Part shown: positions 49,841 to 58,978 of the stretch, piece by piece
How positions within the stretch are numbered: position 1 is the first letter of the stretch
Layout: each line of letters opens with the position of its first letter
Source of the DNA: Lachnospiraceae bacterium
GTDB lineage: Bacteria; Bacillota; Clostridia; Lachnospirales; Lachnospiraceae
Reading direction: 5' to 3'
NCBI GenBank assembly: GCA_030524705.1
Contig: JAUNGD010000008.1
Span: 18,191-82,190, forward strand
DNA: 64,000 bases
Notes under the pieces: model-generated
Told to the model about the DNA's origin: nothing
Database searches by the model: none
Seen by the model: only the letters and a program-made list of their open reading frames with translations
Translations under genes and position numbers: made by a program

Positions 49841-50740
49841 ATGAAGAGGACTATGAGATCAGAAAAATATGATGAATCGTTAGAGAAAAGTATCAGAGAG
49901 CTGCAGAGGGAGCAAAGGCATCTGAGGCTGCTGAAGCTGAAGAAAAATAAGCTGGCGATTATTGGAGGACTGATTACGATTTTTATGATTTTGATTGCAA
50001 TCTTTGCTCCGCTTATTGCAACGCATGATCCGTATGATATGATCGTGCTTGACCGGCTTAAGGGCCCCAGTGCGGCACATCTGTTTGGGACAGATGCTAC
50101 GGGAAGAGATGTATTCAGCCGGGTGCTTTACGGGACACGTGTATCCATGTTCATAGGATTCTCTGTGGCGCTTTATTCCATGATCATTGGTATGGTTGTC
50201 GGCCTGTTTGCCAGCTATTACAAGGTGCTGGACAGTGTTCTGATGAGAATTTGTGACGGCCTGACGGCAATCCCCTCCTCACTTTTAGCGGTTGCCCTGA
50301 TGAGTGCCTTGGGAGCGAGTGAGAAAAATGTTATTATCAGCCTTGTGGCGGTCAGCTTTCCCAAAGTGGCCAGAATCGCCCGGGCACAGGCAATGGTCGT
50401 GAAGGAGCAGACCTATATTGAGGCCATGAAGGCATCCGGCTCCGGCACATTGCGAATCCTGTTCCGACATATAGCACCGAACGTTCTGTCGCCGGTTATT
50501 GTACAGGTGTCATTTGCTTTTGCCAATGCGATTATTACGGAAGCTGCGCTCAGCTTTCTGGGAGTGGGTGTGCCGATCCCGCAGCCAAGCTGGGGAAATA
50601 TTCTGTATGAAGGTAAAGAGGTAATCAGCAAGGCCTGGTGGATGATTGTATTTCCGGGAGCGTTTACAGCAGCGGCGGTTTTGGGCTTGAATATACTTGG
50701 GGATGGTCTGAGAGATTTACTTGATCCTCACATCAATTAG
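49841..50740 (+). CDS. Peptide ABC transporter permease (DppC/OppC-like)
   Basis: 299 residues. A hydrophilic N-terminus rich in E, R and K (about 1-35) precedes six membrane segments. HLFGTDATGRDVFSRVLYGTR is the DppC/OppC signature, and the EAA loop reads YIEAMKASGSGTLRILFRHI (a 20-residue match). AGGAGG lies 9 bases upstream, overlapping the end of the previous gene's spacer. Forms the channel with the DppB-like protein. Confidence 0.93.
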   Translation: MKRTMRSEKYDESLEKSIRELQREQRHLRLLKLKKNKLAIIGGLITIFMILIAIFAPLIATHDPYDMIVLDRLKGPSAAHLFGTDATGRDVFSRVLYGTRVSMFIGFSVALYSMIIGMVVGLFASYYKVLDSVLMRICDGLTAIPSSLLAVALMSALGASEKNVIISLVAVSFPKVARIARAQAMVVKEQTYIEAMKASGSGTLRILFRHIAPNVLSPVIVQVSFAFANAIITEAALSFLGVGVPIPQPSWGNILYEGKEVISKAWWMIVFPGAFTAAAVLGLNILGDGLRDLLDPHIN

Positions 50741-50750
50741 GAGGGGACAA

Positions 50751-51731
50751 ATGGAAAGAATTTTGCAGATTGAGAATCTCAGTACTTCATTTAAAACCGA
50801 AAGAGGAATTGTGAAGGCCATCGAGGGAGTTTCCTTCGATGTATATAAGGGAGAAATTCTTGGTATCGTGGGAGAATCCGGATGCGGGAAAAGTGTGACA
50901 TCACAGTCTGTTATGCGCCTGTATGACGAAAAATACCAGGTACAATATACCGGAAAAATCTTATTCAACGGCAGAAACATTCTGAGCTTGTCAGAAAAGG
51001 AAATGCAGAATGTAAGAGGCAATGACATTGCCATGGTATTTCAGGACGCATTAAGCGCTCTGAATCCTGTATTTACGGTAGGGCATCAGATCATGGATAC
51101 CCTGAAAATCCATCAGGGCATGAAAAAGGCAGAAGCGCGTGAAAAAGCGGTAGAGATGCTTCGGCTGGTCGGTATTCCGGATCCGGAAAAGCGAGTAGAT
51201 CAGTACCCTCATGAGCTTTCCGGGGGAATGCGGCAAAGGGTTATGATTGCGATCGCTTTATGCTGTCAGCCGATGCTTTTGATCGCGGATGAACCGACGA
51301 CAGCATTGGATGTGACAATACAGGCCCAGATCATGGATCTGATTCTGGATCTGAATAAAAAGCTGGATATGGGAGTCATGCTGATCACCCATGATTTGTC
51401 GGTGGTAGCAGAGGTGTGTAGCAGGGTTGCTGTCATGTATCTGGGACAGATTGTTGAGGAAGCAGAAGTGAATACAATTTTTGATCATCCCCTGCATCCC
51501 TATACGGCAGGCCTGATGAAGTCGGTGCCGAAGATGGAGGGAGAAAGAGATGAGCGATTGTATCAGATCAAAGGAATGGTGCCGATGCTGAATCAGATAC
51601 CGAAGGGCTGTCGTTTTTCTCCCAGATGTCCCTATGCCACAGAAAAATGTCATAAGGAAATGCCGGAGCAGCGCAGGGTCAGTGAGACACAGAGCGTCCG
51701 GTGCTTTTATGCCGGGGAAATTGATTACTAG
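50751..51731 (+). CDS. Peptide ABC transporter ATP-binding protein (DppD/OppD-like)
   Basis: 326 residues from the ATG at 50751 (AGGAGGGG 6 bases upstream). Walker A GESGCGKS, signature ELSGGMRQR, Walker B LLIADEPTTALDV, and the C-terminal oligopeptide-transporter segment GCRFSPRCPYATEKC with cysteines, which in DppD/DppF proteins holds an iron-sulfur cluster. It starts 10 bases after the permease stop. Works as heterodimer with the second ATPase at 51881. Confidence 0.93.
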   Translation: MERILQIENLSTSFKTERGIVKAIEGVSFDVYKGEILGIVGESGCGKSVTSQSVMRLYDEKYQVQYTGKILFNGRNILSLSEKEMQNVRGNDIAMVFQDALSALNPVFTVGHQIMDTLKIHQGMKKAEAREKAVEMLRLVGIPDPEKRVDQYPHELSGGMRQRVMIAIALCCQPMLLIADEPTTALDVTIQAQIMDLILDLNKKLDMGVMLITHDLSVVAEVCSRVAVMYLGQIVEEAEVNTIFDHPLHPYTAGLMKSVPKMEGERDERLYQIKGMVPMLNQIPKGCRFSPRCPYATEKCHKEMPEQRRVSETQSVRCFYAGEIDY

Positions 51732-51843
51732 TACATTATCTGCATTTTGAATGATACACTGGAAGATAGGCGATGCAAAGGCCTGGATGCAGCTTCGTAC
51801 TGAGAGATCGATGTGATATTACGATATAAAAAAGAAAGGAAAT

Positions 51844-51871
51844 TATGATTATTTGCTTTTGAATAATCATA
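51844..51871 (+). promoter_or_regulatory. Perfect 10-bp hairpin just upstream of the second ATPase gene
   Basis: TATGATTATT (51844-51853) and AATAATCATA (51862-51871) flank an 8-base loop. It sits between a good ribosome site (AAAGGAA, 51835-51841) followed by a five-codon ORF (ATG 51846) and the weak site TAAGG directly before the ATG at 51881. Confidence 0.5.
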
Positions 51872-51880
51872 TAAGGTTAT

Positions 51881-52855
51881 ATGGAAGAGAAAAGGGAAGC
51901 TGTTCTTCGGGCAGACAATATAAAAAAATATTTCCCAATAAGAAATACGTTTGGAAAGGTTATAAATAATGTAAAGGCAGTGGACGGTATTTCACTGGAA
52001 TTGTACAGAGGAGAGACTTATGGGCTGGTAGGAGAGACCGGATGCGGAAAAAGTACATTAGGCCGGACACTGATCAATCTGATGCCGGCAACAGAGGGAG
52101 ATATCTTGTTTGAGGGCCGGAATATTGCCGGAATGAGTGAGCGGCAGGTCAGGCCCCTCCGGAAAAAAATGCAGATGATCTTTCAGGATCCGTATACCTC
52201 TCTGGATCCGCGAATGAGAGTCGGCGATATTCTCGCAGAGGTTCTTCAGATCCAGAATATTGGTAAAAAAGAGGAACGTCAGGATATGGTTATGGATATG
52301 CTCGGAAAGGTTGGCCTCCGGCCGGAGCAGTATTATCATTTTCCACATGAGTTTTCAGGCGGACAGCGCCAAAGGATCGGACTGGCAAGGGCTTTTATTC
52401 TAGATCCGGAGTTTGTTGTCTGCGATGAACCGGTATCCGCACTGGATGTATCTGTGCAGTCACAGATTATTAATCTGCTTCAGGACATTCAGCAGGAAAA
52501 GAAACTGACTTACCTGTTTATTTCCCATGATATGAGCGTGATCCGATATACCTCTGACCGGGTTGGCGTTATGTATCTGGGACATCTTGTGGAGGAGGCT
52601 TTGACAGATTATTTATTTGCAAAACCGCTGCATCCATATACTCAGGTGTTGATGTCTGCGGTGCCCAGCGCCAATCCTCATGTGAAAAAGAAAAGAATCG
52701 TGCTGGAAGGCGAGCTTCCATCGCCGCTGAATCCGCCTTCCGGATGTGTATTTCATACACGGTGTCCTTATGCAAAAGATATCTGCCGCAGAGAGTGCCC
52801 GCAGCTTAGGGAAGCAGACGGGCAGCATAAGGTTGCATGTCATCAGTACCAGTAG
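51881..52855 (+). CDS. Peptide ABC transporter ATP-binding protein (DppF/OppF-like)
   Basis: 324 residues. Walker A GETGCGKST, signature EFSGGQRQR, Walker B VVCDEPVSALDV, and C-terminal GCVFHTRCPYAKDIC matching the DppF cysteine segment. A 149-base gap separates it from the first ATPase, longer than other gaps in the operon, and the ribosome site (TAAGG) is weak and follows a hairpin, so its translation may be adjusted. The LD-carboxypeptidase gene follows 20 bases later. Confidence 0.93.
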   Translation: MEEKREAVLRADNIKKYFPIRNTFGKVINNVKAVDGISLELYRGETYGLVGETGCGKSTLGRTLINLMPATEGDILFEGRNIAGMSERQVRPLRKKMQMIFQDPYTSLDPRMRVGDILAEVLQIQNIGKKEERQDMVMDMLGKVGLRPEQYYHFPHEFSGGQRQRIGLARAFILDPEFVVCDEPVSALDVSVQSQIINLLQDIQQEKKLTYLFISHDMSVIRYTSDRVGVMYLGHLVEEALTDYLFAKPLHPYTQVLMSAVPSANPHVKKKRIVLEGELPSPLNPPSGCVFHTRCPYAKDICRRECPQLREADGQHKVACHQYQ

Positions 52856-52875
52856 CAGAGACGGAGGGGACAGAG

Positions 52876-53832
52876 ATGATAAAATTTCCGAAAAGACTGG
52901 AAAAAGGAAGTACGGTAGGGGTCATCTGCCCGTGTTCTGCGATTACGGCGGAACAAGAAAAAAAATGTAGAGAGGTTCTGGAAAAAATGGGATTCCGAGT
53001 CAAAATGGCGGATAATCTGACAGCGGATTATGCTGGCTATATGGCCGGGACAGGAAAAATAAGAGCACAGTGGATCAACAGAATGTTTGCAGATCCGGAG
53101 GTGGATGCTGTATTTTGTGCCAGAGGCGGGGACGGCTGCGGAAGGGTCGTGGAGTATCTGGACCTGGATCTGATCAAAGCAAATCCGAAGATCTTCGTAG
53201 GATACAGTGATGTGACTACATTCCACCTGTTATTTAATCAGGTCTGTTCTATGGGAACCTTTCATGGGCCGATGGTGTCTTCCAATATGATTGACGCCTT
53301 TGACGAAGAATCGGAGGCGGCCTTTTGGGACGCATTGACCTGCAGCGGAGATTATGTATACAAAAACCCCATAGGTTTCCCAGTGAAGGTCCTGCGGGAA
53401 GGAAGAGCGAGGGGAGTCGTTACCGGTGGTAATCTGGCATTGCTGAGCGCTTCTATGGGGACCCCGTATGAAGTGGATACGAGAGGAAAAATCTTTTTTA
53501 TTGAAGAAATCAACGAGACAGGAAATCGCCTGGAGCGCATGGTATATCAATTGAAAAACGCCGGGAAGTTCAGGGACAGTGCAGGCATATTGCTGGGGCA
53601 GTTTACGGACTGCGACAATAAGCCCATGCCGGAGTATGACGCCATCTGCTGTTTCCGGGATGCGCTGGAGGATTATGACGGCCCCGTTTTGTATAATCTT
53701 CAGACAGGGCATGGGGAAAAGCATATCACAATTCCGCTGGGAGCAGAATGCAATATGGATACAAAAAACAGAAGGATCTTATTTCATATGGAACGAGAGT
53801 CCACGGACAAAAAAGAATGTATTGGGAAATAA
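52876..53832 (+). CDS. LD-carboxypeptidase (peptidase S66, LdcA/MccF-like)
   Basis: 318 residues from the ATG at 52876 (GGAGGGG 6 bases upstream). S66 enzymes remove the terminal D-amino acid from cytosolic murein tetrapeptides (LdcA) or cleave related amide bonds (MccF). The nucleophile is Ser111 in GYSDVT; FFIEEINE carries the catalytic glutamate and GHGEKHITIPLG the histidine region. FHGPMV is also conserved. Last gene of the peptide transporter operon, which suggests that imported peptides come from cell walls. Confidence 0.9.
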   Translation: MIKFPKRLEKGSTVGVICPCSAITAEQEKKCREVLEKMGFRVKMADNLTADYAGYMAGTGKIRAQWINRMFADPEVDAVFCARGGDGCGRVVEYLDLDLIKANPKIFVGYSDVTTFHLLFNQVCSMGTFHGPMVSSNMIDAFDEESEAAFWDALTCSGDYVYKNPIGFPVKVLREGRARGVVTGGNLALLSASMGTPYEVDTRGKIFFIEEINETGNRLERMVYQLKNAGKFRDSAGILLGQFTDCDNKPMPEYDAICCFRDALEDYDGPVLYNLQTGHGEKHITIPLGAECNMDTKNRRILFHMERESTDKKECIGK

Positions 53833-53903
53833 AATCCGGGGATATATGTTGACGAAGAGCAGGTCTGCTAAGGGATACTACCGGACTTGAGAAGAAGAAA
53901 CAG

Positions 53904-53960
53904 TACAGGGCTGTCGCCCTGCTAAAATATTTAGCAGAAATGACAGCCCTGTATTTTTAT
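53904..53960. terminator. Terminator between the LD-carboxypeptidase gene and pckA
   Basis: TACAGGGCTGTC (53904-53915) pairs with GACAGCCCTGTA (53942-53953), with an inner stem GCTAAA/TTTAGC, then TTTTTAT. Good for the plus strand; weaker for pckA. Confidence 0.85.
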
Positions 53961-54000
53961 CATGCGCCCGTTCATTCAAAGGAATCAGGCCGCTTTTTTC

Positions 54001-55614
54001 TTATAACTGCGGACCAGCGGAAACGAGAGCCTTTCCAGCCTCATTACCTTCATATTTTGCAAAGTTCTTAACGAATCTCTGTGCCAGATCCTTAGCCTTT
54101 GTCTCCCACTCGGAAGCATCTGCATAAGTATCGCGCGGATCAAGAATGCCTGTGTCTACGCCCGGAAGCTCTGTCGGAACCTCGAAGTTGAAGTACGGGA
54201 TCTTCTTGGTCGGTGCTTTCAGAATATCGCCGTTCAGGATAGCGTCGATGATACCACGTGTATCCTTGATGGTGATACGCTTGCCTGTGCCGTTCCATCC
54301 TGTATTTACCAGGTATGCCTTAGCGCCGTTTGCTTCCATCTTCTTAACCAGCTCTTCGCCGTACTTTGTCGGATGCAGCTCCAGGAATGCCTGTCCGAAG
54401 CAAGCGGAGAAGGTCGGTGTCGGCTCTGTGATACCACGCTCTGTACCAGCCAGCTTAGCTGTGAACCCTGACAGGAAGTAGTACTGTGTCTGCTCCGGAG
54501 TCAGAATAGATACCGGCGGAAGTACGCCGAAAGCATCTGCTGACAGGAAGATTACGTTCTTAGCTGCCGGACCTGCGGAGGTCGGGCGTACGTTTTTCAC
54601 GATCTTCTCGATGTGCTCGATCGGATAGGAAACACGTGTATTCTCTGTTACGCTCTTATCTGCGAAATCAACTTTGCCTTCTGCATCCAGAGTAACGTTC
54701 TCAAGAAGAGCGTTGCGCTTGATTGCATTGTAGATGTCCGGCTCGGAATCTTTGTCAAGGTTGATAACCTTTGCGTAGCAGCCGCCCTCGAAGTTGAATA
54801 CGCCGTTGTCGTCCCAGCCGTGCTCGTCATCACCGATAAGGAGACGCTTCGGGTCTGTGGACAGAGTAGTCTTACCTGTACCGGACAGACCAAAGAAGAT
54901 TGCTGTATTCTCGCCGTTCATATCTGTATTTGCAGAGCAGTGCATGGAAGCGATGCCCTTCAGCGGCAGATAGTAGTTCATCATGGAGAACATACCCTTC
55001 TTCATTTCTCCGCCGTACCATGTGTTGATGATAACCTGCTCGCGGCTTGTGATGTTGAATACTACTGCTGTTTCAGAGTTCAGACCTAATTCCTTATAGT
55101 TTTCTACTTTTGCCTTGGAAGCGTTGTAAACAACGAAATCCGGCTCAAAGTTCTCAAGCTCTTCAGCGGTAGGCTGAATGAACATGTTCTTAACGAAGTG
55201 TGCCTGCCATGCTACTTCAACGATGAAACGGATTCCCATACGGGTATCATGGTTTGCACCGCAGAATGCATCTACTACGAAAAGTCTCTTGTTAGAAAGC
55301 TCGTTCAGTGCGATTTCTTTAACTGCTTTCCATGTCTCTTCTGAAGCCGGGTGGTTATCATTCTTATATTCATCAGAAGTCCACCATACAGTATCCTTTG
55401 AGTTTTCATCCATTACGATGAATTTGTCTTTTGGTGAACGGCCAGTATAAACACCTGTCATTACGTTAACCGCACCAAGTTCACTTTCCTGTCCTTTTTC
55501 GAAGCCTTCCAGATCAGATTTTGTTTCCTCTTCGAATAACATTTCATAAGAAGGATTGTACACGATCTCTGTAGTTCCGGTAATGCCATACTTGCTTAAA
55601 TTGATTTCTGCCAT
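54001..55614 (-). CDS. pckA: Phosphoenolpyruvate carboxykinase (ATP)
   Basis: 537 residues. It interconverts oxaloacetate + ATP and PEP + CO2 + ADP; in gut anaerobes it often runs towards oxaloacetate. Signatures: [10 protein letters not shown], the P-loop [11 protein letters not shown], the metal-site GDDEHGW, and [12 protein letters not shown]. Length is normal. GAGAGG lies about 10 bases upstream and a clear promoter precedes it. Together with the malic enzyme at 5494 and dsdA at 30935 it feeds the PEP/pyruvate/oxaloacetate node. Confidence 0.97.
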   Translation of the reverse strand: MAEINLSKYGITGTTEIVYNPSYEMLFEEETKSDLEGFEKGQESELGAVNVMTGVYTGRSPKDKFIVMDENSKDTVWWTSDEYKNDNHPASEETWKAVKEIALNELSNKRLFVVDAFCGANHDTRMGIRFIVEVAWQAHFVKNMFIQPTAEELENFEPDFVVYNASKAKVENYKELGLNSETAVVFNITSREQVIINTWYGGEMKKGMFSMMNYYLPLKGIASMHCSANTDMNGENTAIFFGLSGTGKTTLSTDPKRLLIGDDEHGWDDNGVFNFEGGCYAKVINLDKDSEPDIYNAIKRNALLENVTLDAEGKVDFADKSVTENTRVSYPIEHIEKIVKNVRPTSAGPAAKNVIFLSADAFGVLPPVSILTPEQTQYYFLSGFTAKLAGTERGITEPTPTFSACFGQAFLELHPTKYGEELVKKMEANGAKAYLVNTGWNGTGKRITIKDTRGIIDAILNGDILKAPTKKIPYFNFEVPTELPGVDTGILDPRDTYADASEWETKAKDLAQRFVKNFAKYEGNEAGKALVSAGPQL

Positions 55615-55706
55615 CTTACTCTAACCTCTCTTCTTCAATATTCGCCTGCGAATGCAGGGATAGTGGTACTTTGTTAAAAAGTGGACACTCTTAGTTTCAC
55701 AATCAT

Positions 55707-55734
55707 ATTATACATAATAAAATGATAAAATCAA
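55707..55734 (-). promoter_or_regulatory. pckA promoter
   Basis: Minus strand: TTGATT (55729-55734), 16-base spacer, TATAAT (55707-55712). Leader of about 85 bases. Confidence 0.65.
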
Positions 55735-55831
55735 TAAAAATCCTCTAAATTTTTTGAAATACTGCCCGGAAGTCCGCAGTTTCAGGGGGATTATAAATAT
55801 TTTTTGGGAAAGAGAGCTATGATATACTGTT

Positions 55832-56827
55832 TCAGCTTTCCCGAGCCGCTTTACGGAAGGCCAGGGGTGTCACCTGATACGTCTGACGAAAGACTTTGAT
55901 AAAGCTGGCGGAGCTGGTGTAACCTACGGCGGTGCCTATTTCCTGTATCTGCAGCTGTGTTTCGGCCAGCAGCCGGGCCGCCTCCGCCATGCGGCAGCTC
56001 CGGATATATTGCCCGATGGTCATATGATAACACAGGGAAAAACCGGCCTCCAGCTTTTGTCTGTTTAGATAGACCCGTTTGCTGAGTTCATCAATGGAGG
56101 GCGGCGCTGCTATGTTTTCAGTCAAAATTCCGGCGGCCTGACGAATAGATTGCAGGTCGGCGCTGCTGAAATTCAGCGTACGGTTTCCAAGCTTTGCGGT
56201 GGGCTGTGTGTGAAAGGCTGCAAAACCTTCTTTTGAAAGAATTTGAGTGAGAGTCCCCATACACTGCAGAAGGATTCCTTCTAATATAATAGGGGTCAGA
56301 TCATCGGAAAATGTCATTTTGGAAAGCTGCCATATAGAAGAAACGATGGTGGAGGGAAGGGCCGGGTATGTCATATTTATCGGAAATCCGGTGAAGATAT
56401 GGCTCTTCGGGTCCAATTCCTCCAGGGCGGCAAGGTATTTCGGAAAGAGGGTGAATTCTACGCCTTTAAAATGCTGCCCGGCCTTCCAGAACTGTATTCC
56501 CTTCGTATGCTTTTCCAGTACGAGAAAAGAAGTAGGAGTGGAGGAACGGGCGGCAAGGCCCTCGATCTGGAAGCAGGTCTTACCTTCGTAAAAGCTGCCG
56601 AAGCGGAGCTGGAGCTGTGTGTTTTCAAATTTTACGGAGAAGTTTTCGGGAACCATGTAGTCGGCGGCCGACAGAATGTAGCAGCCGGGCCGTTCATAGA
56701 CAAGGACAGAGCCCAATTCCGGGCGCCCGGGATTTGCCCATACGGTGCGGTGATTTTGTACATCGGGCTGGAAGGTCAGGTGACGGAAAATGGTTTTCTG
56801 AAATTCGGAATGTGTGAATAAAGCCAT
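55832..56827 (-). CDS. AraC-family regulator (PchR-like, linked to iron-siderophore uptake)
   Basis: 331 residues from the ATG at 56827 (AAGGAG 8 bases upstream); the frame extends upstream but without a site. The C-terminal AraC domain (about 230-328) has two helix-turn-helix parts (PSIDELSKRVYLNRQKLEAGF and IQEIGTAVGYTSSASFIKVFRQ in part). The N-terminal domain lacks a cupin HxH pattern and looks like the sensor half of PchR-type regulators, which bind ferric siderophores. Divergent from the ferric-siderophore ABC operon, which it likely activates. Confidence 0.85.
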   Translation of the reverse strand: MALFTHSEFQKTIFRHLTFQPDVQNHRTVWANPGRPELGSVLVYERPGCYILSAADYMVPENFSVKFENTQLQLRFGSFYEGKTCFQIEGLAARSSTPTSFLVLEKHTKGIQFWKAGQHFKGVEFTLFPKYLAALEELDPKSHIFTGFPINMTYPALPSTIVSSIWQLSKMTFSDDLTPIILEGILLQCMGTLTQILSKEGFAAFHTQPTAKLGNRTLNFSSADLQSIRQAAGILTENIAAPPSIDELSKRVYLNRQKLEAGFSLCYHMTIGQYIRSCRMAEAARLLAETQLQIQEIGTAVGYTSSASFIKVFRQTYQVTPLAFRKAARES

Positions 56828-56943
56828 GGCGCTTCTCCTTTTTTTCTCAATCATACCATGTACGGATTTCTGTGTACAAGAAAAAAATAATAGCTTGAAA
56901 ACATGCTGGAAATATTTTAAAAGTATGCAATTTATAAACCGTA

Positions 56944-56972
56944 TTGTCAATTTACATTGCCTATGCTAGAAT
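56944..56972 (+). promoter_or_regulatory. Promoter of the ferric-siderophore operon
   Basis: TTGTCA (56944-56949), 17-base spacer, extended -10 TGC-TAGAAT (56964-56972). Transcript start expected near 56979. Confidence 0.65.
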
Positions 56973-56981
56973 AACCGCGAA

Positions 56982-57000
56982 TTAGCTTAGACTAACTAAA
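56982..57000. promoter_or_regulatory. DtxR/IdeR-type iron box
   Basis: TTAGCTTAGACTAACTAAA, 19 bases, agrees with the IdeR/DtxR consensus (TWAGGTTAGSCTAACCTWA) at most positions, including the symmetric TTAG-CTAA core. It lies just after the predicted transcript start, where bound repressor would block RNA polymerase when iron is sufficient. Confidence 0.75.
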
Positions 57001-57041
57001 AATAGTTAAAACAAATCTGACGCAAAGAGAGGGAGAATGCA

Positions 57042-57971
57042 ATGAGAAAACGAATGAAAGTTACTTTATTTTGTACTACGGCACTGCTGATGGGAGCAGT
57101 AAGTATAAATGGAACGGCAGCCGAGGATCAGAACGCGGAAATGCGTACAGTGGAAACAGACAAGGGGGAAGTGGAGATCCCGGCAAATCCCCAGGTGATT
57201 GTTTCGGACTATTATCTTGGAGAGCTGCTGGCCGTGGATGTGAAGCCGGTGATTGCATCCCCGTATTCTCTGTCAAATCCGTTTCTGGAGGGATTGACGG
57301 ATGGAATTCAGGAGCTGAATACGGTCAGCGCGGAAACTTCTCTGGAAATGATTGTGGCGGAAGAACCGGATCTGATTATCACAATTACGGAGGCGGATTA
57401 TGAAAAGTATTCGGAGATTGCGCCTACAGTGTACATTGAGGACGGAAAGCGCAGTGATGAAGAGCTGTTTCGCTATATTGCTGATCTCGTAGGAAAGGGT
57501 GATGAGGCGGAAAGCTACATTGGAGACTTTCAGGGAAGAGTGGAAGAGGCAAAGGATGAGATTCGGGGGATTGTGGGCGATCAGACCGTTTCCATCGTGG
57601 AGGTTTGGCCGCAGCAGATTTATACAATGGGAAGCCATTTTGCAAGAGGCGCATCTATCCTGTATGATATGTGGGGACTGAAGGCGCCGGAGAAGGTACA
57701 GAAGGAAATGGTGGACGGAGATACGCAGTATGAGGTGGTATCTCTGGAAGCACTTCCGGAGTATACCGGAGATTTTATTCTTTACGGTGTTCTGGCGGAT
57801 ACGGATTCTTCGTTTGTGGAGGATTCTCAGATCTGGAACAATCTGGAGGCGGTGAAGAACGGAAAGATCCTCTCCTATGAGCAGATCGCTTTCATGCACC
57901 GTGATCCGATCACTCTAAACGGGCAGCTTGATATTTTTCTCGATTTCTTCCGCAGCTTTAAGGAGCAGTAA
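57042..57971 (+). CDS. Ferric-siderophore ABC transporter substrate-binding protein
   Basis: 309 residues of the FepB/FhuD-type class III binding fold. Signal peptide about 1-27 (ending T-A-A) without lipobox. Typical pieces: VETDKGEVEIPANPQVIVSD, VAEEPDLIIT, and the long helix region between lobes. AGAGAGGGAG lies 8 bases upstream. It is the first gene behind the iron box; the permease gene overlaps its stop. The siderophore is unknown, and no siderophore synthesis gene is in the window, so uptake of foreign siderophores is likely. Confidence 0.9.
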   Translation: MRKRMKVTLFCTTALLMGAVSINGTAAEDQNAEMRTVETDKGEVEIPANPQVIVSDYYLGELLAVDVKPVIASPYSLSNPFLEGLTDGIQELNTVSAETSLEMIVAEEPDLIITITEADYEKYSEIAPTVYIEDGKRSDEELFRYIADLVGKGDEAESYIGDFQGRVEEAKDEIRGIVGDQTVSIVEVWPQQIYTMGSHFARGASILYDMWGLKAPEKVQKEMVDGDTQYEVVSLEALPEYTGDFILYGVLADTDSSFVEDSQIWNNLEAVKNGKILSYEQIAFMHRDPITLNGQLDIFLDFFRSFKEQ

Positions 57972-58978
57972 TGGAAAAAATAAAAAATCACAAAACAATT
58001 GTTTTTTTCATCGCAGGCTGTATCGCCGTGCTGGCGGCAGCGGTGCTCTCCGTTTTATTCGGAAGTACACAGATTCCGCTGCGGCAGGTTTTAAGGGCGC
58101 TCAGCCATGCGGATTCCGCAGATCATCAGCATCTGGTCATTTTAGAGCTGCGGATTCCCCGGACAATTGGGTGCATTCTCGTGGGGGCCGCCTTTGCCTC
58201 TGCGGGAGCCATCATGCAGGGAGTTACCAGAAATCCCCTGGCTGATTCAGGGCTTCTGGGAATCAATGCAGGAGCTACTTTTGCTTTGGCACTGTGCCTT
58301 GCACTTTTGCCGGGAATCGGTTTTACCGGTGTCGTACTGTTCTCGTTTTTGGGGGCGACGGCGGCTATGGCTCTGCTGTACTGCCTGATGAGTATGAAGC
58401 ATAGGAAACTCGACCCGGTGCGTCTGGTGTTGGGAGGAAGTGCCATCAGCATTTTCCTGTCCTCTCTGAGTCAGGCCGTTTCGATTTTCTACAATATCGG
58501 ATATGATCTGACCTTCTGGACATCGGGAGGGGTGGCCGCTATCCGGATGCAGCAGCTTTACTTTGCCGCTCCGGTAATCCTTGTGGGACTGGCAGCGGCC
58601 ATCCTTCTCTCCGGCAAGGTGTCTCTGCTCAGTCTGGGTGAGGATGCCTCCAGAGGACTGGGGCTTCAGGTGGAGCGCTCCAGAGTCCTGTGTTTGGCGG
58701 TGGTACTTCTTCTGGCAGGCGGAGCGGTGGCTTTGGCCGGACCGGTAGCATTTGTGGGTCTGATGGTGCCGCATGTGATGCAGTATTTTGTCGGGGCCGA
58801 TTACCGTCAGATCATACCGGCTTCCATGATAGGCGGAGCATTCTTTATGCTGATTGCTGATCTCGTTTCCCGGGTCATTAATGCGCCGGGAGAGACTCCC
58901 ATAGGCCTTGTGTTTTCCGTGATTGGTGTTCCTTTCTTCATCTGGACTGCAAGAAAAGGAGGGAAGGACTTTGAGTAA
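57971..58978 (+). CDS. Iron-siderophore ABC transporter permease (FecCD family)
   Basis: 335 residues with nine to ten membrane segments. LRIPRTIGCILVGAAFASAGAIMQGVTRNPLADSGLLGINAGA (only short parts used here) contains the FecCD hallmarks LRxPR, GxxMQxxxRNPLA and GxxxGA; GLMVPHVMQ lies near the end. Its ATG overlaps the binding protein stop (TAATG). It pairs with the second permease, whose TTG start overlaps its end by 8 bases. Confidence 0.93.
   Translation: MEKIKNHKTIVFFIAGCIAVLAAAVLSVLFGSTQIPLRQVLRALSHADSADHQHLVILELRIPRTIGCILVGAAFASAGAIMQGVTRNPLADSGLLGINAGATFALALCLALLPGIGFTGVVLFSFLGATAAMALLYCLMSMKHRKLDPVRLVLGGSAISIFLSSLSQAVSIFYNIGYDLTFWTSGGVAAIRMQQLYFAAPVILVGLAAAILLSGKVSLLSLGEDASRGLGLQVERSRVLCLAVVLLLAGGAVALAGPVAFVGLMVPHVMQYFVGADYRQIIPASMIGGAFFMLIADLVSRVINAPGETPIGLVFSVIGVPFFIWTARKGGKDFE

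Noticed and set aside
58247-58774. 175-codon antisense frame opposite the iron permease
   Set aside because: H/Q/S-rich translation typical of the reverse strand of a membrane protein gene.
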